A DNA stretch of 8,293 bases from CSP1-4 sp036559965 (GCA_036559965.1 DATBSD010000043.1:1-8293); one strand, 5' to 3'. Numbered from the stretch's first letter, positions 1 to 6,683 are shown. Numbers and translations are program-made. Notes: a model not told the origin generated them from the sequence alone.

Positions 1-213
1 TATGCCGGCAACACGGAGAACCCGGTCTTCACGTTTCGCCTCGGCTCGATCGGCGTGGCTTCGACCGGCCTCTACTCGCTCGACCGCTCGCTCTTCCAGC
101 TGGTCGCTCCCGGTGCCCGGCAGCGCCGCGTCGTTCATCCCGGCCACGGTGTGACGCTGGGACCCGATGGCGCTCCGCATGCTCCGGTTCGTGCGGCTCG
201 CGTCGTCGGCTGA
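1..213 (+). CDS. C-terminal end of an unrecognised protein (5' truncated)
   Basis: Frame 1 is open from the left edge to a TGA at 211-213 and encodes the last 70 residues of a protein that begins outside the window. The fragment has an alternating hydrophobic/polar pattern suggesting beta strands (for example FTFRLGSIGVAS and SLFQLVAPG) and then a Pro/Ala/Arg-rich tail. I do not recognise the family. It does not resemble the end of the Lhr helicase that sometimes neighbours Nei-type glycosylases, or of an isoaspartyl dipeptidase that would suit the cyanophycin genes. The reading frame is preferred over the overlapping antisense frames because its composition is ordinary protein-like rather than Arg/Ala-rich. 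It lies 59 bases upstream of the glycosylase gene on the same strand, so co-transcription is possible but not shown. Confidence 0.6.
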   Translation, partial: YAGNTENPVFTFRLGSIGVASTGLYSLDRSLFQLVAPGARQRRVVHPGHGVTLGPDGAPHAPVRAARVVG

Positions 214-272
214 TGGCCGCGGGAAAACGGCGACCGTGACGGCGAGCTGAGCCGCCGACAACACCAAGCGGC

Positions 273-1073
273 ATGCCTGAGGGCGACACCATCTTCCGCA
301 CGGCCGCTGTCCTTCGTGAAGTCCTTCTCGGGCGGATCGTGACGGCGGCCCGCGGGCGGGCCAGCGGCGCCCAGCTCGAGCGGCTCGTGAGCAGCCGCAT
401 CGTTCGTGTCGAGTCGATCGGCAAGCATCTGCTGGTCGACGGCGACCGCGGTCTGAGCCTCCACACGCATCTGGGCATGCACGGAACATGGCATCGCTAT
501 CGGACCGGCGAGACGTGGCTCCACGCGGCCGCCCGCGCTGTCGCCGTGCTCGAGGTCCCGGGCGCCGTCGCCGTCTGCTTCGATGCACCGACGGTCGAAC
601 TGCTCGAGACTCGCGCGCTGGTCCTCCACCCTGTCCTCCGCTCGCTTGGGCCGGACCTCATCACGAGCGACGCACCGACGGCCGTCATCGTCGGGCGTCT
701 GCGAGCCCTGCCATCGTCGACACCGGTCGGCGAGGCCTTGCTCGACCAACGGGTCGCGGCGGGCCTCGGCAACGTGTACCGGAGCGAGGTCTGCTTCGTC
801 CAGCGCGTCGACCCGTTCGCCCCATTGGGACTCTTGCCGGACGCGACGCTGGGGCGGCTCATCGATGCCGGGCGGGCGCTCCTGCGCGCGAACCGCATGT
901 CGCCGTCACGCTCGACGGTGCCCGGCGCACGGCCGGGCGAGCGGCTCTGGGTCTATGGGAGGACCGGTCGGCCATGCCGTCGCTGCGGCCAGCCCATCCG
1001 GAGTCGCGTCGCCGGCGACCCGGCTCGTCGGACCTGGTGGTGTCAGACCTGCCAAGCGGGGCCACGCTCGTAA
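273..1073 (+). CDS. nei: Endonuclease VIII-like (Nei/Fpg family) DNA glycosylase/AP lyase
   Basis: A 266-residue base-excision repair enzyme that should remove oxidised bases from DNA and cleave the abasic site by beta/delta elimination. The N terminus MPEGDT is the Nei signature (Fpg proteins start MPELPE). Pro2, which becomes the N-terminal nucleophile once Met is removed, and Glu3 are present, and this fixes the start. Lys51 in SIGKHLLV matches the conserved DNA-binding lysine. The helix-two-turn-helix lies at about 152-172 (VGEALLDQRVAAGLGNVYRSE). A C-terminal zinc finger has Cys235, Cys238, Cys257 and Cys260, with Arg252/Arg253 just before the second Cys pair, where the catalytic finger arginine is expected. 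Length is normal for the family. The protein most resembles actinobacterial-type Nei2 proteins, so exact substrate preference is uncertain. No clear Shine-Dalgarno sequence precedes the ATG. The functional link to the cyanophycin genes is probably only proximity. Confidence 0.93.
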   Translation: MPEGDTIFRTAAVLREVLLGRIVTAARGRASGAQLERLVSSRIVRVESIGKHLLVDGDRGLSLHTHLGMHGTWHRYRTGETWLHAAARAVAVLEVPGAVAVCFDAPTVELLETRALVLHPVLRSLGPDLITSDAPTAVIVGRLRALPSSTPVGEALLDQRVAAGLGNVYRSEVCFVQRVDPFAPLGLLPDATLGRLIDAGRALLRANRMSPSRSTVPGARPGERLWVYGRTGRPCRRCGQPIRSRVAGDPARRTWWCQTCQAGPRS

Positions 1074-1103
1074 CGAGCGGCTTCGGGGCGCGTCGGTGGC
1101 CTG

Positions 1104-1109
1104 TAGGAT
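1104..1109 (+). promoter_or_regulatory. Possible -10 element of a promoter for the MFS gene
   Basis: TAGGAT matches the TAnnnT pattern of -10 hexamers common in high-GC bacteria and lies 27 bases before the GTG start in the 63-base gap between nei and the transporter. No convincing -35 hexamer is seen 16-18 bases upstream. A start of transcription near 1116 would leave a short leader just containing the ribosome binding site. This is pattern matching only. Confidence 0.25.
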
Positions 1110-1120
1110 GCCGAACGTGC

Positions 1121-1128
1121 GAGAGGAG
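1121..1128 (+). promoter_or_regulatory. Ribosome binding site of the MFS gene
   Basis: GAGAGGAG ends 8 bases before the GTG at 1137. This strong match to the anti-Shine-Dalgarno sequence supports the GTG as the start. Confidence 0.7.
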
Positions 1129-1136
1129 CGAGGATC

Positions 1137-2600
1137 GTGACCGAGGCGGCCCAGGCGCCATCGATGGCGACGGCCGAGACGCGACCGGGAGACAAGCGGG
1201 CCCTCTCCAAGGTCGAGCTGCTGCGTATCAGCCTCTATTGGCTAGCCATCAGCGGCCTCTGGGCGGGCCTCTCTTTCACGCTCCTGCCCCTCATCTCCCA
1301 GCAGCTCATCTGTCCAGCCGGTGCCGACGCGACCTCCTGCGCCACGATGCCCGTCGAGCAGCTGACGCCGGTCTTCGGCGACGTCCGAGTGCGGTCCGAG
1401 GTCGCCCTCGGGGCCGTCCTGCTGGTCGGATCGCTGGTCGCCTTTCTGGTCCAGCCGATCGCAGCCGCGCTGAGCGACTACACGCGAAGCCGCCTCGGTC
1501 GGCGGCGACCGTGGATCCTCGTCGGTACCTCGCTCGACGTGCTCTTCCTCGTCCTGCTCGCGAATTCGCAGACATTTCTGGCCCTGGCGGTCCTGATCGT
1601 CCTCCTGCAGTTCTCGAGCAACCTCGCCCAGGGCCCCTTCCAGGGTTACGTGCCCGACCTCGTCCCCGAGGAGCAGGTCGGCCTTGCATCGGGCCTGGTC
1701 GGCACGATGACCGTCAGTGGCCAGCTCCTCGGAGCCGGCATCGCGGGCGTCGCCATCGCCCTCGGCGAGCCGTCGCTGGGCATCATCGGCCTGGCGGTGC
1801 TCGAGGTCAGCACGATGTTGCCCGCCGTCTTCGGTGTCGCCGATCGACCGGTCGAGATGCCCAAACGAGCCGGGAGCATGGTCGACGGCGTCAAGGGCGC
1901 GGTGGCGGAGGCGTGGGGCCATCGGAGCTTCGTCTGGCTGCTTGTGAGCCGCTTTTTCATCCTCATGACGGTCGGCTCGGTGACCGCCCTGGCCTTCTTC
2001 TTCCTGACGCGCTCAATGGTCTACTCGAGCGAGGAAGCCGCGACGGCGATCGTCATCCTGCTGGCGGTGACCGTCCTGACGGCGGCCATCGTCTCGGTCG
2101 TCGCCGGTCCGATCTCGGATCGCGTCGGCCGTCGACAGATGATCTGGCTGAGCTGCGCCATCGGCGCGGTCGGCCTGGCGCTGCTGGCCACCACCTCCGC
2201 CCAGCCGGAGCTGGTCATCGGTGGTGCGCGCTTCCCGCTCGGTGGCCTGGCGGCGGTACCCATCGGCGTCGGCGCGGGCATGTTCATCTCGGTCGACTGG
2301 GCGCTGATGGTCGACATCATCCCCAAGGTCACGGCCGGTCGCTACATGGGCATCAGCAACGTCGTCACCGCGACCTCGGGCGCCATCGCGGGCGCCATCG
2401 GTGGTGTCGTCATCGCCTCGACTACCAGCCTGACCGGCGATGCCGCCCTCGGGCCGCGCGTCGCCCTCGGCCTCGCCGTCTCGTTCTATGGGCTTGGCGC
2501 CCTGGCCCTGACGCGGGTCGATACCCGGTCGTTCGAGGTCCAGATGGCGGAGCGTCGGGCGAAGGGCATCGCCGCCGCGGCGGTGACTCCGGGCACCTAG
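1137..2600 (+). CDS. MFS transporter, GPH/SLC45-like type
   Basis: A 487-residue integral membrane protein with about 12 hydrophobic helices, predicted to be a cation-coupled symporter or exporter of the inner membrane. The first helix begins near residue 29 after a polar N-terminal tail. The loop after helix 2-3 carries DYTRSRLGRRRPW (114-126), the Asp/Arg-rich signature typical of sugar symporters of the glycoside-pentoside-hexuronide and SLC45 groups. The matching motif in the second half is SDRVGRRQ (327-334). An unusually long loop between helices 1 and 2 (about 55-88) contains Cys59 and Cys68 and would face outward; a disulfide is possible. The GTG start is chosen for its ribosome binding site. 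Stop TAG at 2598-2600. The substrate cannot be read from the sequence. Family members usually carry sugars, while the position 63 bases before cphB makes an amino acid or dipeptide cargo conceivable; that is inference only. Confidence 0.85.
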   Translation: MTEAAQAPSMATAETRPGDKRALSKVELLRISLYWLAISGLWAGLSFTLLPLISQQLICPAGADATSCATMPVEQLTPVFGDVRVRSEVALGAVLLVGSLVAFLVQPIAAALSDYTRSRLGRRRPWILVGTSLDVLFLVLLANSQTFLALAVLIVLLQFSSNLAQGPFQGYVPDLVPEEQVGLASGLVGTMTVSGQLLGAGIAGVAIALGEPSLGIIGLAVLEVSTMLPAVFGVADRPVEMPKRAGSMVDGVKGAVAEAWGHRSFVWLLVSRFFILMTVGSVTALAFFFLTRSMVYSSEEAATAIVILLAVTVLTAAIVSVVAGPISDRVGRRQMIWLSCAIGAVGLALLATTSAQPELVIGGARFPLGGLAAVPIGVGAGMFISVDWALMVDIIPKVTAGRYMGISNVVTATSGAIAGAIGGVVIASTTSLTGDAALGPRVALGLAVSFYGLGALALTRVDTRSFEVQMAERRAKGIAAAAVTPGT

Positions 2601-2626
2601 GTCGCCGCCGCCGACCGTCGCGCTGG

Positions 2627-2632
2627 TATCCT
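2627..2632 (+). promoter_or_regulatory. Possible -10 element of a promoter for cphBA
   Basis: TATCCT sits in the 63-base gap after the transporter gene, 31 bases before the preferred cphB start, with geometry similar to the TAGGAT element before the transporter. No recognisable -35 hexamer lies at the usual distance. If real, cphBA could be transcribed independently of the transporter. Weak evidence. Confidence 0.25.
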
Positions 2633-2648
2633 CTCCGGACGCTCAAGC

Positions 2649-2655
2649 GAGGTGG
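2649..2655 (+). promoter_or_regulatory. Ribosome binding site that decides the cphB start
   Basis: GAGGTGG ends 8 bases before the GTG at 2664. A GTG at 2652 also lies in frame, but it falls inside this purine stretch and has only weak purines before it. The spacing favours 2664. Confidence 0.55.
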
Positions 2656-2663
2656 GTAGCTCC

Positions 2664-3503
2664 GTGGCCGAAGGGCACGTCATGGTCATCGGTGGCGCCG
2701 AGGACAAGGTCCGAGAGCGCCTCATCCTGGCCCGCTTCGTGGCGCTGGCCGGTGGGACGGACGCGCGCGTCGCGGTCATCAGCACGGCCTCCTCGCTCGG
2801 TGCGGCAGCCGGCGAACTGTATCGGCGCGTCTTCGGTGAGCTCGGCTGCCACGACGTTCGGCCCGTCCACGCCACGACCCGGCCGCAGGCCAACGACGAC
2901 TCGGTCGTGGCCTCGGTGCTCGATGCAACCGGCATCTTCCTGACCGGTGGCAACCAGCTGCGTCTGAGCTCGACGATCGGCGGCACCCGCCTCGCCCAGG
3001 CCATCCTCGACCGGCACCGCGAGGGCGCCGTCGTGGCCGGCACGAGCGCCGGCGCCAGCGCCATGAGCAGCCACATGATGGCCTTCGGGGCGAGCGGAGG
3101 CTCGCCGCGACAACGGATGGCCCAGATGGCCGCCGGACTCGGTGTGCTGCCAGGCGTCATCGTCGACCAGCACTTCCAGCAACGGAATCGCCTGGGGCGG
3201 CTGCTGGCGATCATCGCCCAGAACCCCTCGCTGCTCGGGATCGGCGTCGACGAGGACACCGCAGGCGTGGTTGGCCCGGACCAGGTGCTGGAGGTCATCG
3301 GGCGCCGCAGCGTGACCATCATCGACGGCTCCGGCGCCGACACCGACGCCTGGGAGGTCTCGGCGCATCGACCGATCATGATCAGCAACGTCGTGCTGCA
3401 CTCCTTCCCGGCCGGTTATCGCTTCGACCTTCGGCGTCGGGTCCGCCTGGCGAGCCCGCGGCTGCATGCCCTCGAGGGCGGGGAGTCCCTCGCCTCGAGC
3501 TGA
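2664..3503 (+). CDS. cphB: Cyanophycinase (peptidase family S51)
   Basis: A 279-residue intracellular serine exopeptidase that should hydrolyse cyanophycin to beta-Asp-Arg dipeptides. The S51 hallmarks are visible: VIGGAEDK near the N terminus (8-15), FLTGGNQLR (92-100) with the substrate-pocket Gln98, and the nucleophile elbow GTSAGAS with Ser128. The other likely triad members are His170 in VDQHF and Glu197 in GVDEDTA. These three are each four positions below the triad Ser132/His174/Glu201 that I recall for Synechocystis CphB (about 271 residues), so both length and active site are intact. Peptidase E and related S51 proteins share the nucleophile elbow, but the GGNQ motif, length and adjacent cphA make cyanophycinase the firm call. 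cphA starts 16 bases after the stop, so the two genes form an operon coupling storage and mobilisation. The in-frame GTG at 2652 would add four residues. Confidence 0.95.
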   Translation: MAEGHVMVIGGAEDKVRERLILARFVALAGGTDARVAVISTASSLGAAAGELYRRVFGELGCHDVRPVHATTRPQANDDSVVASVLDATGIFLTGGNQLRLSSTIGGTRLAQAILDRHREGAVVAGTSAGASAMSSHMMAFGASGGSPRQRMAQMAAGLGVLPGVIVDQHFQQRNRLGRLLAIIAQNPSLLGIGVDEDTAGVVGPDQVLEVIGRRSVTIIDGSGADTDAWEVSAHRPIMISNVVLHSFPAGYRFDLRRRVRLASPRLHALEGGESLASS

Positions 3504-3510
3504 CCCATAC

Positions 3511-3517
3511 GGAGGAA
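3511..3517 (+). promoter_or_regulatory. Ribosome binding site that decides the cphA start
   Basis: GGAGGAA lies between the cphB stop and the GTG at 3520, with GGAGG ending 4 bases before it. In-frame alternatives are a start inside cphB at 3466 and an ATG at 3556. Neither has a comparable site, so 3520 is preferred although the spacing is slightly short. Confidence 0.6.
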
Positions 3518-3519
3518 CG

Positions 3520-6369
3520 GTGACCCAGTCGAACGCCCAGCCGACGACGCCGTCGATGCCGCGCCCGGAGCTGCGCATCGTCGAGACGCGCGTCATGCGC
3601 GGCCCCAACTACTGGGCGCGGGAGCCGGTCATCCGCATGGTCGTCGACCTCGGCGTCCTCGAGGACTTCCCCTCGAACCTCGTGCCCGGCTTCACCGAAC
3701 ACCTCGTGGCGGCCATGCCCTCGCTCGAGGAGCACGCCTGCTCCCTCGGTCGCCGCGGCGGCTTCATCAGCCGACTCCGCGAAGGGACGTGGATGGGCCA
3801 CATCTCGGAGCACATCGCCCTCGAGCTGCAGACCCTGGCCGGCACAGAGGCCCGCCACGGCAAGACGCGCTCGACCGGCACGCATGGCCAGTACAACGTC
3901 ATCTATGAGTATGCCGAGGAGCGGGTCGGCGTCGAAGCCGGCAAGATCGCGGTCGCCTTCGTCAACCACCTGGTGGCTCCCGCGGACCCATCGACGGCCG
4001 GCTTCGACTACCAGACCGAGCTCGAGCGGCTGATCCGCCTCGCCGAGCGGCAGGCCTTCGGCCCGTCGACGCAGGCGCTCATCGACGAGGCGGTGCAGCG
4101 GGACGTGCCCTGGATCCGCCTCGATCGGTACAGCCTCATCCAACTCGGCCAGGGCGTCCATCAGCAACGCATCCGCGCGACGATGACGTCGCGCACCGGT
4201 GCCATCGCGGTCGACGTCGCCTCGGACAAGAGCCTGACCAACGCCCTGCTCAGCGCGGCCGGCCTGCCGGTCCCGCGCTCCGAGGTCGTCGACGATGTCG
4301 ACGGCGCGGTGCGAGCGGCCGAGTCGATCGGCTTCCCATGCGTCGTCAAGCCGCTCGACGGCAACCATGGTCGCGGCGTCAACCTCGACCTGCGCGATGA
4401 GGCCGACGTGCGCAAGGCCTACCCGCTGGCGCTGGCACAATCGCGCGCCGGCGACGTCGTGGTCGAGAGCTATGTGACCGGCAACGACTATCGCTGCCTC
4501 GTCATCGGCGGTCGCATGGCGGCCATCGCGGAGCGCGTGCCGGCCAGCGTGACGGCCGACGGCGAGCACACGGTGCGCGAGCTGGTCGAGCTGGAGAACC
4601 GGGATCCTCGGCGCGGCATCGGCCACGAGAAGGTGCTGACCAAGATCAGCCTCGACGGCGCGGCCGAGGAGCTCGTTCGCGACCAAGGCTGGGAGTTTGA
4701 CGCGGTCCCGCCGGCAGGCGTCTGGATCAAGCTGGCCCTGACCGGGAACATGTCGACCGGTGGCACCTCGATCGACCGGACCGTCGAGGCCCACCCGGAG
4801 AACATCGAGGTCGCCGAGACGGCGGCTCGCGTCGTCGGCCTGGACGTCGCCGGCATCGACTTCATCGTGCCCGACATCGCCATCCCGGTCCGCGAGCAGG
4901 GCGGTGCGATCGTCGAGGTCAACGCGGCCCCCGGCTTCCGGATGCACACCCACCCGACCATCGGCGAGCCGCAGTACGTGGCCAAGCCGGTCCTCGACCT
5001 GCTCTTCCCGCCGGGCACCGCCTCCCGCATCCCGATCCTGGCCGTGACCGGCACCAACGGCAAGACGACGACGGTGCGCATGATCGCTCACATCCTCAAG
5101 CTCATGGGTCGGCGCGTCGGGATGACCACCACCGACGGCATCGTGATCGACGGCCGGCTCATCAAGCGCGGCGACATGTCGGGACCGAAGTCGGCGCAGA
5201 TGGTGCTCCAGAACCCAAGCGTCGACACCGCCGTCTTCGAGGTCGCCCGTGGCGGGATCCTGCGCGAAGGCCTGGGGTACGACCGGAACGACGTCGCCGT
5301 GGTGACCAACGTGACCGGCGACCACCTGGGCCTGGGCGGCATCAACACGCTGCGCCAGCTGGCCGACGTCAAGGCCGTCGTGGTCGAGGCGGTGCCGCGC
5401 TCCGGCACCGCCGTGCTCAACGCCGACGATCCGTCCGTGGCGCGCATGGGGCGCCACTGCCACGGCCGGATCGTCTACTTCTCCATGGCCACCGACCGTG
5501 AGGCCGCCGGTTGGCTGCGGGTGGACACCCATTGCGGTCGCGGCGGCGCCGCCATCGTGCTCCAGGAGACCGAGGAGGGCGAGCTGGTCGTCCTGCGCCA
5601 CGGTCCGCGTGTCATGCCGCTCCTGCACACGCACCTCATCCCGGCGACCTTCGGCGGCCGAGCTCGGATGAACGTGGCCAACGCGCTCGCCGCCGCGGCG
5701 GCGGCCTGGGCGGCGGGCGCCCACATGCACGACATCCGGCAGGGACTACGGACCTTCTCGACCTCGTTCTTCCAGGCACCGGGCCGACTGAACCTGATCG
5801 AGATGAACGGCTACCGCGTGATCATCGACTACTGCCACAACGTCGACGGCATGCGGCGCCTGACCGAGTTCGTCGACCTGCTGATGGCCGGAGACGAGCC
5901 ACGGCGGGGACGCGGCCGCAGCCGGAACGGCGACGGGGCCAGCCCGCGCGACGTCGAGCCGCCCAAGCGCACCGGTCGCGCCTTCGGCGTCATCGGCATC
6001 CCCGGCGACCGTCCGAACGGTGACCAACGAGAGTACGGCGCCTTGGCTGCCGCCTCGTTCGATCGCATCTACGTGCGCGAGGATCGCAATCTGCGCGGCC
6101 GCAAGGCCGGCGAGTCGGCGAGCAACGTGCTGGCCGGCGTGGCTTCAGCCAGGAAGGCCGGCAAGGCGCGGACGGAGGTCGCCGAGCCGGTGCTCGATGA
6201 GATGGACGCCGCACGTAGGGCGCTGGCCGAGGCGCGCGCCGGCGACCTCATCGTCGTGTGTGCCGACGATGCCGCCGGCGTCTACCGGGAGGCGATGGGG
6301 CTCAACCGCGCGCCGCGACGCGCGACGGCGATCGTGGCCCCGGGCGAGATGGCGGTCCCCGAGGGCTAG
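3520..6369 (+). CDS. cphA: Cyanophycin synthetase
   Basis: A 949-residue cytoplasmic ligase that builds cyanophycin (multi-L-arginyl-poly-L-aspartate), using two ATP per Asp-Arg unit. The N domain (about 15-230) has GPNYW (28-32), an EEH...RRGGF stretch and MGHISEHIALELQ (92-104) containing an HxxEH pattern at His94/Glu97/His98. The ATP-grasp domain (about 235-500) starts at DKSLTNALLSAAGLPVPR and has VVKPLDGNHGRG (Lys277) and the metal-binding end EVNAAPGF (466-473). It should add Asp to the backbone. The Mur-ligase domain has the P-loop GTNGKTTT (511-518, Lys515), NADDP, APGRLN (753-758), DYCHN (770-774) and GIPGDR (826-831), and should add Arg to the Asp side chain. All three modules look complete. 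The protein is longer than many CphA1 enzymes (roughly 870-900 residues), partly because of a polar, Arg-rich, probably disordered segment at about 790-820 within the C-terminal subdomain, plus about 20 extra residues at the N terminus. Confidence 0.96.
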   Translation: MTQSNAQPTTPSMPRPELRIVETRVMRGPNYWAREPVIRMVVDLGVLEDFPSNLVPGFTEHLVAAMPSLEEHACSLGRRGGFISRLREGTWMGHISEHIALELQTLAGTEARHGKTRSTGTHGQYNVIYEYAEERVGVEAGKIAVAFVNHLVAPADPSTAGFDYQTELERLIRLAERQAFGPSTQALIDEAVQRDVPWIRLDRYSLIQLGQGVHQQRIRATMTSRTGAIAVDVASDKSLTNALLSAAGLPVPRSEVVDDVDGAVRAAESIGFPCVVKPLDGNHGRGVNLDLRDEADVRKAYPLALAQSRAGDVVVESYVTGNDYRCLVIGGRMAAIAERVPASVTADGEHTVRELVELENRDPRRGIGHEKVLTKISLDGAAEELVRDQGWEFDAVPPAGVWIKLALTGNMSTGGTSIDRTVEAHPENIEVAETAARVVGLDVAGIDFIVPDIAIPVREQGGAIVEVNAAPGFRMHTHPTIGEPQYVAKPVLDLLFPPGTASRIPILAVTGTNGKTTTVRMIAHILKLMGRRVGMTTTDGIVIDGRLIKRGDMSGPKSAQMVLQNPSVDTAVFEVARGGILREGLGYDRNDVAVVTNVTGDHLGLGGINTLRQLADVKAVVVEAVPRSGTAVLNADDPSVARMGRHCHGRIVYFSMATDREAAGWLRVDTHCGRGGAAIVLQETEEGELVVLRHGPRVMPLLHTHLIPATFGGRARMNVANALAAAAAAWAAGAHMHDIRQGLRTFSTSFFQAPGRLNLIEMNGYRVIIDYCHNVDGMRRLTEFVDLLMAGDEPRRGRGRSRNGDGASPRDVEPPKRTGRAFGVIGIPGDRPNGDQREYGALAAASFDRIYVREDRNLRGRKAGESASNVLAGVASARKAGKARTEVAEPVLDEMDAARRALAEARAGDLIVVCADDAAGVYREAMGLNRAPRRATAIVAPGEMAVPEG

Positions 6370-6373
6370 ACTC

Positions 6374-6413
6374 GCTGGCCGGGCCTGGTAGCTGGCCGGG
6401 CCCGATAGCTGGC
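6374..6413 (+). repeat. Short GC-rich tandem repeat downstream of cphA
   Basis: A 17-base unit, GCTGGCCGGGCCTGGTA (6374-6390), is followed directly by a copy differing at three positions (GCTGGCCGGGCCCGATA, 6391-6407) and a third partial copy starting GCTGGC at 6408. The first two copies can also pair with each other: CGGGCC at 6380-6385 with GGCCCG at 6399-6404 over a 13-base loop. The array begins 5 bases after the cphA stop in the convergent intergenic region, so a role in transcription termination or mRNA 3'-end protection is possible. There is no T-tract, so it is not a standard intrinsic terminator. Confidence 0.6.
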
Positions 6414-6458
6414 GCCGACAGACGCTGCGGTCGCCCGACGGGCAGGCTGGAGCCTTGC

Positions 6459-6554
6459 TCAGGCCTTGGGCATGTTCCCCTGGACGGTCCGCACGACCCA
6501 CAGGATCTCGACGGCCGAGATCACGACGAGGATGACGCCGACGATGGCCTCCAT
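6459..6554 (-). CDS. Small single-helix membrane protein (31 aa)
   Basis: On the minus strand an ATG at 6554-6552 opens a 31-residue frame ending in TGA at 6461-6459. The first two-thirds form one continuous hydrophobic helix (about residues 4-21, beginning MEAIVGVILVVI and including Glu16 and Trp19), followed by a short polar tail with Arg22 and Lys30. This predicts a single-pass inner-membrane protein with the C terminus in the cytoplasm. Support for it being real: GGAGAGGAGG lies 5 bases before the ATG, one of the best ribosome binding sites in the window. The frame is also hydrophobic, whereas the other frames here read as Arg/Gly-rich noise. It lies 129 bases downstream of the Mur-ligase gene on the same strand, so it may be the last gene of that operon, and it converges with cphA. 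I do not recognise the family and no function can be assigned; small helices like this often modulate a larger membrane partner. Confidence 0.6.
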   Translation of the reverse strand: MEAIVGVILVVISAVEILWVVRTVQGNMPKA

Positions 6555-6559
6555 GGGTG

Positions 6560-6569
6560 CCTCCTCTCC
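6560..6569 (-). promoter_or_regulatory. Ribosome binding site of the small membrane protein
   Basis: Read on the minus strand, GGAGAGGAGG contains AGGAGG five bases before the ATG at 6554, a near-ideal Shine-Dalgarno sequence and spacing. It is the main reason for accepting the short frame as a gene. Confidence 0.65.
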
Positions 6570-6588
6570 GTCGGCGCGGCTCGCCGAC
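6570..6588 (-). other. Perfect 7-bp hairpin next to the small gene's ribosome binding site
   Basis: On the minus strand GTCGGCG, a 5-base loop (AGCCG) and CGCCGAC form a perfect GC-rich stem-loop whose 3' arm touches the ribosome binding site at 6569. It lies 95 bases past the stop of the Mur-ligase gene. No T-run follows, so it is not a typical intrinsic terminator. It could stabilise an mRNA end, cause pausing, or keep the ribosome binding site exposed. In GC-rich DNA a 7-bp stem can also occur by chance. Confidence 0.4.
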
Positions 6589-6683
6589 CTCGATCGTCAT
6601 CATGCCTCCGTCATCACGACGTCGGCAAGTCGATCCGCGAGCCGGAGGCCCGGCACGACCGACTCAGGCCCGCCGCGCCGCCC

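Noticed and set aside
488..2659. A 723-codon open frame on the plus strand crossing nei and the transporter gene
   Set aside because: Its product is Arg/Pro/Gly/Ala-rich with no motif, as expected for an off-frame reading of GC-rich coding DNA. The two genes it overlaps have clear family signatures.
3382..5730. A 782-codon open frame on the minus strand, antisense to cphA
   Set aside because: The product is a His/Asp/Val/Gly/Arg-rich sequence without domains. It mirrors the codon bias of cphA, whose motifs are intact through the whole span.
6429..6450. GCCC-GAC-GGGC inverted repeat (6433-6443) as an intrinsic terminator
   Set aside because: The stem is only 4-5 bp with a tiny loop and no T-tract on either strand. 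Such palindromes are common by chance in DNA this GC-rich.
6145..6603. A 152-codon minus-strand frame beginning MMTIEVGEP and covering the small-gene region and the end of cphA
   Set aside because: It becomes Arg/Gly/His-rich at once and runs antisense into cphA. Its start is too close to the nearest GGAGG, whereas the 31-residue frame is hydrophobic and well positioned behind its ribosome binding site.
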